Made by a program: the position numbers and the translations under genes. Below the pieces are notes generated by a model. It did no database searches. It was not told the DNA's origin and worked only from the letters and a program-made list of their open reading frames with translations. From an uncultured bacterium (lineage in GTDB: Bacteria; Patescibacteriota; Minisyncoccia; Phycocordibacterales; UBA9973), in assembly GCA_903904195.1 (NCBI GenBank), contig CAIVBM010000034.1:1-33507 (forward strand): a stretch of DNA of 33,507 nt, read 5' to 3'. Position 1 is the first letter of the stretch. The number at the start of each line of letters is the position of its first letter. Below are positions 17,112 through 23,897 of the stretch, piece by piece.

Positions 17112-18626
17112 ATGAAAAAGATTAACTCGGCGCTGGTTTCAGTTTTTAATAAAGACGGGCTTGAAGAAATCATCAAGCTTTTAAATAATCATAAAGTAAA
17201 AATTATTTCCACCGGCGGAACAGCAGAATTTATATGCAAGTTGAAAATCCCTGTGGCCGAAGTAGAAACCATCACAAATTTCCCCGCAGTATTCGGCGGA
17301 AGAGTAAAGACTCTCCAACCGCAGATTTTTGGCGGAATTCTAAATCGCCGAGATAACAAAGAAGACCAAAAAGAAAAAGCTAAACACAAAATAGAAGACA
17401 TAGATTTAGTTATCGTGGATCTTTATCCATTTGAAGAAACTTTGGCAAAATACGGAAACGAACCCTCCTTCGCTAAAGCTTCGGCGGGCGAAGAAGAAAT
17501 CATAGAAAAGATAGACATCGGCGGAGTTGCTCTCATCCGCGCAGCTGCAAAGAATTTTAATGATGTAGTCATAATTCCTTCAAAGCACCAGTATCAGGAA
17601 TTAATTGAAATACTTAAAAAGGGTAATGAAACAAGTTTAGAGGAACGCAAGAAATTTGCTGGAAACGCATTTGAAGTGACGAGTATGTATGACAATGCTA
17701 TTCGCGGATTCTTTCAAGGAAAGAAATTACGCTATGGAGAAAATCCTCACCAAAAAGCTGAATTTATAGGAAACATGGAAGAAAGTTTTACTCAACTTCA
17801 CGGCAAGGAACTTTCTTTTAATAATTTTATAGATACCGAAGCTGCCATGATGACAGTCAGTGATTTTAAAGATCCTGCTTTTGCTATTATCAAACATATG
17901 AATGCTTGTGGACTAGCGGTTAGAAACGAAGGTCATTTATTTGAAGCATATGAAGCAGCTTATGCTGGAGATCCTGTTTCAGCTTTTGGCGGGATACTTG
18001 CTGCAAATAGAAAAATAGAAAAAAATATCGCCGAACTCATAAAGAAACAGAAACTTTTTATAGAAGTCATAATTGCGCCGGATTTTTCAAAAGAAGCCTT
18101 AGACATATTAATGGAGAAAAAAGATTGTCGAATTTTGAAGTGGAAAAATCCCGTTATTCCTAAAAGACAAAACAGGACATGCTTTACTGGCATACTTTCG
18201 CAAGATAGGGACACTCATATAGAAACTGAGGCAGATTTAAAAGTAACATCAAAACGAAAGCCTACGGAAAAGGAAATAAAAGATTTACTAATAGCGTCCA
18301 TCGCCACAAAACATTTGAAATCAAACTCTGTCGCTTTAGTAAAAGATGGCACGCTCCTAGCAATGGGTTGCGGACAGACATCACGCATTGACGCTCTCAA
18401 GCAAGCGATAGATAAAGCGAACAAATTCGGATTTTCGCTCAAAGGCGCCGTGCTTTCTTCCGAAGCTTTTTTCCCGTTTCCTGATTGTGTGGAAATGGCA
18501 GGGAATGCCGGAGTTACGGCTGTGATTCACCCCGGAGGCTCAAAGAACGACCAAGCATCTATAGATATGGCTGATAAATTCAATATGGCAATGGTCACGA
18601 CAGGTTTTAGGCATTTCAAACACTAA
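17112..18626 (+). CDS. purH: Bifunctional AICAR transformylase / IMP cyclohydrolase
   Basis: Last two steps to IMP. The 504 residues start with the MGS-like cyclohydrolase domain (ALVSVFNKDGL; ISTGGTAEFI; FGGRVKTLQP) and include EKIDIGGVALIRAAAKN. The transformylase half has RYGENPHQKAEF, DPVSAFGGILAAN, GCGQTSRIDAL, SSEAFFPFPDCVE and the ending HPGGSKNDQASIDMADKFNMAMVTTGFRHFKH. Residues 118-126 (PSFAKASAG), just before the conserved EKIDIGG, are coded by a GC-rich palindrome and look like an in-frame insertion in a surface loop. It stands as a single-gene unit between cassettes B and C. Confidence 0.98.
   Translation: MKKINSALVSVFNKDGLEEIIKLLNNHKVKIISTGGTAEFICKLKIPVAEVETITNFPAVFGGRVKTLQPQIFGGILNRRDNKEDQKEKAKHKIEDIDLVIVDLYPFEETLAKYGNEPSFAKASAGEEEIIEKIDIGGVALIRAAAKNFNDVVIIPSKHQYQELIEILKKGNETSLEERKKFAGNAFEVTSMYDNAIRGFFQGKKLRYGENPHQKAEFIGNMEESFTQLHGKELSFNNFIDTEAAMMTVSDFKDPAFAIIKHMNACGLAVRNEGHLFEAYEAAYAGDPVSAFGGILAANRKIEKNIAELIKKQKLFIEVIIAPDFSKEALDILMEKKDCRILKWKNPVIPKRQNRTCFTGILSQDRDTHIETEADLKVTSKRKPTEKEIKDLLIASIATKHLKSNSVALVKDGTLLAMGCGQTSRIDALKQAIDKANKFGFSLKGAVLSSEAFFPFPDCVEMAGNAGVTAVIHPGGSKNDQASIDMADKFNMAMVTTGFRHFKH
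17468..17493. repeat. Small palindromic element in frame inside purH
   Basis: CTTCGC at the left is mirrored by GCGAAG at the right, around a central AAGCTT flanked by CGC and GCG. It is translated as SFAKASAGE. I recall this peptide and palindrome recurring in many CPR proteins, which would make it a dispersed repeat; only one copy is in this window. Confidence 0.75.
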
Positions 18627-18654
18627 TTGACAAAGATATTTCTAGGTGTAGTAT
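18627..18654 (+). promoter_or_regulatory. Promoter of cassette C
   Basis: A consensus TTGACA starts on the base after the purH stop, and TAGTAT follows after 16 bases, preceded by TG. The leader then has a GTGG/CCAC hairpin at 18662-18678. Confidence 0.75.
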
Positions 18655-18729
18655 TTTTAACGTGGCACCGGTGTCCACATTTTTCGTTCTTTGTAATTGT
18701 GTATTGAACCCTTAACCGAGGAGGAAAGA

Positions 18730-18894
18730 GTGAGTGTACTTGAAGTTGCAATAAGACTCAGACGGGCTTTTATGAGAGAAGCCAAAGCTACGTTCGGAAT
18801 TCAAGTTGCATGGATCGGCAACAAGCTCTGTTTTGTCGATACCAGAAAACCTGTTCCGGACATCCCAATGGTCTCTCTAGGACTACGCCCATAA
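18730..18894 (+). CDS. Cassette C, gene 1: small protein of unknown function
   Basis: A 54-residue protein beginning (as Met) MSVLEVAIRLRRAFMREA and ending VPDIPMVSLGLRP. GTG 18730 is chosen because AGGAGG lies 5 bases upstream; an in-frame TTG at 18697 has no SD and would read through the SD itself. It has an amphipathic basic helix followed by a short beta-like stretch (QVAWIGNKLCFVDTRK). No domain is recognised. It is GC-richer than purH and purE. The second cassette gene follows after 29 bases with its own SD. Confidence 0.62.
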   Translation: MSVLEVAIRLRRAFMREAKATFGIQVAWIGNKLCFVDTRKPVPDIPMVSLGLRP

Positions 18895-18923
18895 CCCCAA
18901 CCAACTAAAAGGAGAAACAGAAG

Positions 18924-19085
18924 ATGGCAAAAAAGACATGGAGAGAGGAACGAATGGATGAGGTACTGACCGGCAGTGGCACAACCACCAAACGGCCCAG
19001 AAAAAAATCTCGAAAACATAGCAAACCCGTAACTGGGTTGTGGTCAAGAAGGCCAAGAAACAGCCCCACGGACATAACGTATTGA
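18924..19085 (+). CDS. Cassette C, gene 2: very basic small protein
   Basis: A 53-residue protein, MAKKTWREERMDEVLTGSG at the start, then an Arg/Lys-rich stretch (KRPRKKSRKHSK) and a polar tail ending NSPTDITY. An AAGGAG SD lies 9 bases before the ATG. It has no hydrophobic segment. The charge suggests nucleic-acid or ribosome binding, but this is only inference. The reading frame is short, so its coding status rests on the SD, the promoter 300 bases upstream and the hairpin cluster that follows. Confidence 0.55.
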   Translation: MAKKTWREERMDEVLTGSGTTTKRPRKKSRKHSKPVTGLWSRRPRNSPTDITY

Positions 19086-19105
19086 GAAGGGGTAATTATC
19101 AAAAT

Positions 19106-19181
19106 CCTGCCAATGGCAGGTGGCAAACTGCGAGGTTTGCCGGCCTCGTGGAAGCTTTGCTTTTGCGAGGTCTTTTCTTTT
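19106..19181 (+). terminator. Three-hairpin terminator/attenuator-like region before purE
   Basis: CCTGCC/GGCAGG (loop AAT) is followed by GGCAAAC/GTTTGCC (loop TGCGAG). A third stem, CCTCG (19144-19148)/CGAGG (19166-19170), encloses AAGC/GCTT and runs into TCTTTTCTTTTG. The CCTCG arm can also pair with the CGAGG at 19131-19135 in the loop of the second hairpin, which would prevent the terminator. This geometry is that of a terminator/antiterminator pair, 25 bases upstream of purE. Confidence 0.65.
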
Positions 19182-19192
19182 GTTGTAAAAAT

Positions 19193-19198
19193 GATAAT
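19193..19198 (+). promoter_or_regulatory. -10 box of purE-purM-purC-purB
   Basis: GATAAT (overlapping TAATAT) ends 8 bases before the purE ATG. No SD. The mRNA should be nearly leaderless if this promoter is used rather than read-through from cassette C. Confidence 0.5.
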
Positions 19199-19206
19199 AT
19201 AAAACC

Positions 19207-19737
19207 ATGGCAAAAGATCTAAAAGTGGGCATAGTTATGGGCTCGGATTCGGATTTGGAAGTGATGGCAGAAGCAGCAAAGGTGCTTGAAGAATTCGACG
19301 TTCAATATGAAATCACAGTTGCTTCAGCTCATCGTTCTCCTGAAATAGTTCATAAATATGTAAATAACGCAAAAGATAGCGGAATAAAAGTCATCATCGC
19401 TGGAGCTGGTGGAGCAGCGCATTTGGCTGGAGTCATCGCATCTCTCACCACTTTACCTGTCATCGGTATACCAATAAAAACAAAAAGCCTAAACGGACTC
19501 GATTCACTTTTATCTACAGTGGGCATGCCTCCTGGAGTACCAGTAGCAACTGTCGGAATTAATTCTGCGAAAAATGCCGGAATTTTGGCCGTTGAAATAC
19601 TTGCAATAAATGATAAAGATTTAGAAGAAAAAATAATTGCTTATAAGAAAAAACTAGGTAAAGAAATAGAAATAAAAAACGAAAAACTTTCAAAAGTTGG
19701 TTTTAAAAAATACATAGAAGAAAATAAGAAAAAATAA
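19207..19737 (+). CDS. purE: 5-(carboxyamino)imidazole ribonucleotide mutase / AIR carboxylase
   Basis: Forms CAIR (purine step 6). The 176 residues show [14 protein letters not shown], the catalytic-His segment [23 protein letters not shown], and [22 protein letters not shown]. The last 25 residues (from [13 protein letters not shown]) are a Lys-rich extension. Class I enzymes need PurK to make N5-CAIR; no purK is in the window, so either purK is elsewhere or the enzyme carboxylates AIR directly. Five bases separate it from purM. Confidence 0.96.
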   Translation: MAKDLKVGIVMGSDSDLEVMAEAAKVLEEFDVQYEITVASAHRSPEIVHKYVNNAKDSGIKVIIAGAGGAAHLAGVIASLTTLPVIGIPIKTKSLNGLDSLLSTVGMPPGVPVATVGINSAKNAGILAVEILAINDKDLEEKIIAYKKKLGKEIEIKNEKLSKVGFKKYIEENKKK

Positions 19738-19742
19738 TTTAA

Positions 19743-20777
19743 ATGCAAAAGTTGTCATATAAAAATTCAGGAGTAGACATAGACATTGCCAACAACACAA
19801 AAAGTGAAATGGCAAAAATTTTAGAAACACAAAACAAAAGAGTAATGAACAAAGTCGGAGCTTTCGCCACACTATTTGACGGAAGTTTTCCCGAATACAA
19901 GCATCCAGTATTAGTATTTAAGACCGAAGAACCTGGCTCAAAACAAAAACTAGCATTAGAAAATAACAGTGTAGAGACTATTTGCTATGACCTTATAAAT
20001 CATCTTATAAATGATGCCATCGTAATGGGCGCAAAGCCTCTGTCGGTGCAAGACTGTCTAGTATGCGGAAAAATAGAAAAGGATGTAATCCTCAGAATGG
20101 TAAAAACTTTAAGCGAAGCCTGTGTAGAAAATGGTTGTATTTTAACTGGCGGTGAGACTTCTGAACAACCTGGCGTAGTAGAAAAAGGAACATACATAAT
20201 GACAGCGAGCATCGTAGGTGTGGTAGAAAAAGAGCTCATCATAGATGGTTCTAAAATAAAAGAAGGGGACATAGTGCTAGCTTTAGCTTCAAATGGAATC
20301 CACACAAACGGCACTTCTTTAATAAGAAAGATAATGGAACAAAAACCCGAAATTCTAAAAGAAAAAATAAATGGTAAAAATTTTATTGAAAGTATTTTGA
20401 CACCACACAAATGCTATTACAATAGTTTAAAAGATTTATTTGGCAAAAGTGGGCTAGTCGGCCTAGCACATATCACCGGAGGTGGAATCAAGGAAAATTT
20501 AAATAGAATATTGCCTTCAAATTTAAATGCTGAGATTGATATAAGTAAAATCAAAATCTTACCACTTTTCAAAATACTAAAAAAGTTTGGAAACTTGGCA
20601 GATGATGACATGATGAGAACATTTAATATGGGAGTAGGTATGACAGCTGTCGTAAAAAAGGATTTTGTCAGTGAAGCAAAGAAACATTTAAATAAATTGG
20701 GCATAGACACTTATGAAATAGGGGAAATTATCAAAGGAAAAAAGGTGGTTGATTTTAAGGGGAAATTAAATTGGTAA
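19743..20777 (+). CDS. purM: Phosphoribosylformylglycinamidine cyclo-ligase (AIR synthetase)
   Basis: Closes the imidazole ring (FGAM to AIR, step 5). The 344 residues start with a short YKNSGVDIDIAN, then VGAFATLFDGSF, and NDAIVMGAKPLSVQDCL, LTGGETSEQPGV, ASNGIHTNGTSLIRK and AHITGGGIKENLNRILP, all in family order. It shares its fold with the PurL halves. It lies 5 bases after purE and 22 bases before purC in one operon. The start lacks an SD. Confidence 0.97.
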   Translation: MQKLSYKNSGVDIDIANNTKSEMAKILETQNKRVMNKVGAFATLFDGSFPEYKHPVLVFKTEEPGSKQKLALENNSVETICYDLINHLINDAIVMGAKPLSVQDCLVCGKIEKDVILRMVKTLSEACVENGCILTGGETSEQPGVVEKGTYIMTASIVGVVEKELIIDGSKIKEGDIVLALASNGIHTNGTSLIRKIMEQKPEILKEKINGKNFIESILTPHKCYYNSLKDLFGKSGLVGLAHITGGGIKENLNRILPSNLNAEIDISKIKILPLFKILKKFGNLADDDMMRTFNMGVGMTAVVKKDFVSEAKKHLNKLGIDTYEIGEIIKGKKVVDFKGKLNW

Positions 20778-20799
20778 TTATAAATAATTTTTAAATAAT

Positions 20800-21732
20800 A
20801 TGAATATTCTCGAAAAAACAAATTTTAAAAATCTAGGAGAACTATATGTTGGAAAAGTCAGAGATGTTTATAGCCAAAAAGATAAAGTTATTTTAATTTC
20901 AACAGACAGATACTCTGCTTTTGACAGAAACTTGGCATTAATACCATGCAAAGGACAAGTATTAACACAAACTAGTCGTTTCTGGTTTAAACAAACAAAA
21001 GACATAGTAAAAAACCATATATTAGATTTTCCTGATCCAAATGTGGTCATAGGAAAAAAGTGTAAAGTTATTCCAATAGAAATGGTAGTGCGTGGATATA
21101 TCACTGGAATTACTGGGACTAGTCTATGGACACTTTATCAAAAAGGCCAAAGGGATTTTGGTGATTTTACTTTACCTGATGGTATGAAGAAAAATCAAAA
21201 ATTAGACCACCCACTTTTAACCCCCACCACTAAATCAAATGAACATGATAGGCCATTAACGACAGCAGATATAATAAAAGAAAAAATCATATCTGAAGAA
21301 TTGTGGAAGAAATTAGCCGATGCTGCAATTAAATTATTTAAACGCGGGCAAGAAATCTCTTTAAAACATGGCTTAATCCTCGTAGATACCAAATATGAAT
21401 TTGGTTTAGATGAAAAAGGAGAATTAACACTTGTAGATGAAATACACACACCAGACTCTTCTAGATATTGGCAAGCAAAGACTTACGAAGCTCGTATTGC
21501 AAAAGGTTTAGAACCAGAAAATTTTGATAAAGAATTTTTACGTTTATGGTTTAAAGAAAACTGTGATCCATATAAAGACAAAGTCGTACCTGAAGCACCA
21601 AAAGAATTAGTAGAAGAATTGTCTCGTAGATATATACAAATCTATGAACAAATAACTGGGGCTTCATTTAAAATAGAATCTGGAGATATAAAAAAGAGAA
21701 TAGAAAATAATCTTAAAAAATACACTATATGA
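20800..21732 (+). CDS. purC: Phosphoribosylaminoimidazole-succinocarboxamide synthase
   Basis: Joins CAIR and aspartate to SAICAR (step 7). The 310-residue length is that of the longer, yeast-like subgroup rather than the about 240-residue E. coli type. Motifs: YVGKVRDVY, ISTDRYSAFDRNLALIPCKG, EMVVRGYITGITGTSLW, LTPTTKSNEHDRP, LVDTKYEFGLDEKG and VDEIHTPDSSRYW. The upstream 22 bases are all A/T with no SD. The stop overlaps the purB ATG (ATGA), so translation is probably coupled. Confidence 0.97.
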   Translation: MNILEKTNFKNLGELYVGKVRDVYSQKDKVILISTDRYSAFDRNLALIPCKGQVLTQTSRFWFKQTKDIVKNHILDFPDPNVVIGKKCKVIPIEMVVRGYITGITGTSLWTLYQKGQRDFGDFTLPDGMKKNQKLDHPLLTPTTKSNEHDRPLTTADIIKEKIISEELWKKLADAAIKLFKRGQEISLKHGLILVDTKYEFGLDEKGELTLVDEIHTPDSSRYWQAKTYEARIAKGLEPENFDKEFLRLWFKENCDPYKDKVVPEAPKELVEELSRRYIQIYEQITGASFKIESGDIKKRIENNLKKYTI

Positions 21733-23093
21733 CCCATGCAATAAATCCACTAGACGGAAGATATTTTGAGAAAACTCGTGCACTCTCACCGTTCTTTTCT
21801 GAACAAGCTCTGATGAAATACCGAGTGATGATGGAGGCAGAGTATTTTATTGCACTTTCTCTTTCAGGAAAAGTAGTTTTACGCAAATTTACTCCAGATG
21901 AAATAAAAAAAGTCAGAAATCTTTACGAAAAGTTTGATGATGCTTCTTATGAAGAAATAAAAAAGGGTGAGGCAGTCACAAATCATGATGTGAAAGCAGT
22001 TGAATATTTCTTAAAAGAAAGACTTTCCAAAACTTCGCTAACAGACAGCATTGAATGGCTTCATTTTGCCATCACTTCCGAAGATACGAATAATATCGCA
22101 TACGCCCTTATACTGTCTGACTCTTTAGGTAAGGTCATTATTCCTTCTATACTTGAAATAAAATCAGAATTGGATAATCTTGCAAAAAAATACAAAGATT
22201 TACCAATGCTCGCACGAACGCACGGACAACCAGCCAGTCCTACGACTTTTGGCAAAGAAATGAAAGTCTTCTCTGAAAGACTCGAAAAGTATTCTAATAT
22301 TCTAAAGAATATTAGAATAGATACAAAATTAAACGGCGCCACAGGAAACTTTAATGCACACAATGCAGCTTATCCAAATATAGATTGGCCGGAATTCAGT
22401 GCGAAATTTATTGAAAGCTTCAACAAAAACCGCAAACAAAAACTAGCTCTAAATTTATTTACTACACAGATCGAGTGCCACGATAGCTATATAAATATCT
22501 TTGATACTCTAAAACACATAAATACTATTTTAATTGGATTAAACCAAGACATGTGGAGATATATTTCTGATGGCTGGGTAGGACAAAAGACAAAAGCGGG
22601 GGAGGTGGGGAGTTCTACCATGCCTCACAAAATAAATCCTATTGATTTTGAAAATAGCGAAGGAAATTTGGGCCTAGCAAACGCTTTGTTTGAATTTTAT
22701 GCCCGCAAGTTACCAATCTCTCGCCTCCAACGAGACCTTTCAGACTCTACAGTTGAACGTAGTTTTGGTACGGCTTTTGGACACACATATTTGGCTTATG
22801 TTTCGCTTTTAAAAGGATTAAGTAAAATAAATGTTAATGAAATAAAGATAAAAGAAGATTTAATGATGCACCCCGAAGTAGTCACCGAAGCTATCCAGAC
22901 TATTCTGCGCCGAGAGGGAATAAAAATGCCGTATGAACAGCTGAAAGAATTGTCCCGCGGAAAAGAAATAACTCTTTCCGATATTCATAAATTTATAAAC
23001 ACCCTAGATGTCAGCGATAAAATTAAAAAAGAATTATTGAAAATCACTCCGGAAAATTACACAGGTCTGGCGTCCAAGCTCGCTTCAAAATAG
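21729..23093 (+). CDS. purB: Adenylosuccinate lyase
   Basis: Cleaves SAICAR (step 8) and adenylosuccinate (AMP branch), releasing fumarate. The 454 residues match the E. coli-type enzyme: INPLDGRYFEKTRAL at the start, TNHDVKAVEYFLKE, the catalytic-His segment ARTHGQPASPTTFGKE, and the signature GSSTMPHKINPIDFEN. A 30-base perfect palindrome lies in the coding sequence at 22290-22319 (YSNILKNIRI) without disturbing the frame. It is the last gene of the purE operon and is followed by a bidirectional terminator. Confidence 0.97.
   Translation: MTHAINPLDGRYFEKTRALSPFFSEQALMKYRVMMEAEYFIALSLSGKVVLRKFTPDEIKKVRNLYEKFDDASYEEIKKGEAVTNHDVKAVEYFLKERLSKTSLTDSIEWLHFAITSEDTNNIAYALILSDSLGKVIIPSILEIKSELDNLAKKYKDLPMLARTHGQPASPTTFGKEMKVFSERLEKYSNILKNIRIDTKLNGATGNFNAHNAAYPNIDWPEFSAKFIESFNKNRKQKLALNLFTTQIECHDSYINIFDTLKHINTILIGLNQDMWRYISDGWVGQKTKAGEVGSSTMPHKINPIDFENSEGNLGLANALFEFYARKLPISRLQRDLSDSTVERSFGTAFGHTYLAYVSLLKGLSKINVNEIKIKEDLMMHPEVVTEAIQTILRREGIKMPYEQLKELSRGKEITLSDIHKFINTLDVSDKIKKELLKITPENYTGLASKLASK
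22290..22319. repeat. 30-bp perfect palindrome inside purB
   Basis: TATTCTAATATTCT and AGAATATTAGAATA are perfect 14-base inverted arms around AA. All bases are in frame and code for an expected helix of PurB (SNILKNIRI). Confidence 0.9.
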
Positions 23094-23117
23094 TCTAATA
23101 AAAGTAATTAAAAATCG

Positions 23118-23165
23118 AAACAGCCAGACACTTTTTCTCCTTTCGGTGTGTTCTGGCTGTTTTAG
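23118..23165. terminator. Bidirectional nested terminator (purB and cassette D)
   Basis: AAACAGCCAGA and TCTGGCTGTTT form an 11-bp perfect stem continued by CAC/GTG. The plus strand ends in TTTT; the minus strand runs into TTTCGATTTTT. On the minus strand the loop contains CGAAAGGAG, an SD-like sequence. Confidence 0.85.
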
Positions 23166-23198
23166 AAGAGTATGAGACTCTTAACCCCTTGCCGAAGA

Positions 23199-23510
23199 TC
23201 AATACAGATGAGTTATCGGCATGGCACCTTCTTTGAGCTTCACCGTCAGAATCCTGTTGACAGGGTCCCATCCGGTAATGGTAACTTCTTCCGCAGTGTC
23301 CCGCACGGAGTTGGTGAAAATCGCACTTCCGTAGGAAACCGCCTCCGACCCACCGCTCATCAGCTTCACTTGAGCGACAAGGGCGGTTATGGGTTCGAAT
23401 GGTTGGTCGAAGGTGAAAAGCCTGCCATAGCCGACGACAATCGTAACCTTCTTACTTGGATCTGGGACTTGTCCCGCTGGATCGATTCCAAATGGAAACT
23501 GCTTTTGCAT
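23199..23510 (-). CDS. Cassette D: 103-residue beta-rich protein, unknown function
   Basis: Starts MQKQFPFGIDPAGQVPD. It has an AAGGAG SD 12 bases upstream and a consensus promoter 54 bases upstream. The sequence alternates short beta-strand-like runs (KKVTIVVGYGRLF; TALVAQVKLMSG; EEVTITGWDPVNRILTVKLKEG), suggesting a small soluble beta-sandwich or barrel. No signal peptide or membrane segment is present. No family is recognised. GC content and codon use are markedly higher than in purB and mrdA. It is opposite in strand to its neighbours and bounded by its own promoter and terminator. Confidence 0.75.
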   Translation of the reverse strand: MQKQFPFGIDPAGQVPDPSKKVTIVVGYGRLFTFDQPFEPITALVAQVKLMSGGSEAVSYGSAIFTNSVRDTAEEVTITGWDPVNRILTVKLKEGAMPITHLY

Positions 23511-23563
23511 GATGTGTTCTTTCTCCTTGGTTGATATTTTGCTTTGGCGAACTGTTTTTTAGT

Positions 23564-23591
23564 ATTCTAATACTTTTTTTATGTTTGTCAA
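23564..23591 (-). promoter_or_regulatory. Promoter of cassette D with palindrome over the -10
   Basis: Minus strand TTGACA, 16 bases, TAGAAT. The palindrome AGTATT-CT-AATACT (23561-23574) covers the -10 and could be an operator. Confidence 0.75.
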
Positions 23592-23628
23592 GGTGTAGTA
23601 ATATTTCAATAGCGTGTAAGATAGAAAG

Positions 23629-23895
23629 ATGCTACTCAGAATTTTGGCTTTTATTATTCTGCTGTTTTCAGTGCTCTTTATGCCTTTTTGGGTATCTGTC
23701 ATATTATCCTTCGCTGGTATGGTTTATTTTCCGTTTTTTCTTGAGGCTGTCTTGTTGCTTCTCCTCTCTGACCTTCTTTTTGGCGTGAAAGAAATAAGGC
23801 TTTTTGATATGATATTCGTCTCTTCCACAATTGCGCTAGTTTGCCTCATAATTTTAGAAATATTTAAAAAAGAGTTAAGACTTCGCACAAAATAA
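23629..23895 (+). CDS. Small multi-pass membrane protein upstream of the PBP
   Basis: 88 residues, about three hydrophobic helices (ILAFIILLFSVLFMPFW; AGMVYFPFFLEAVLLLLLSDLLFG; FDMIFVSSTIALVCLIILEIF) and a basic C-terminus. It ends 2 bases before mrdA, so it is in the same operon. By position and topology it could stand in for MreD, which precedes mrdA in many bacteria, but it is about half the usual length and the resemblance is not proven. A TAAGAT box 6 bases before the ATG and the lack of an SD suggest a leaderless mRNA. Confidence 0.75.
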   Translation: MLLRILAFIILLFSVLFMPFWVSVILSFAGMVYFPFFLEAVLLLLLSDLLFGVKEIRLFDMIFVSSTIALVCLIILEIFKKELRLRTK

Positions 23896-23897
23896 AA

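Noticed and set aside
23531-23788. A plus-strand hydrophobic ORF overlapping the 23629 gene in another frame
   Set aside because: It is Cys/Phe/Ser-rich, typical of a shadow frame of a membrane-protein gene, and starts inside the cassette D promoter region.
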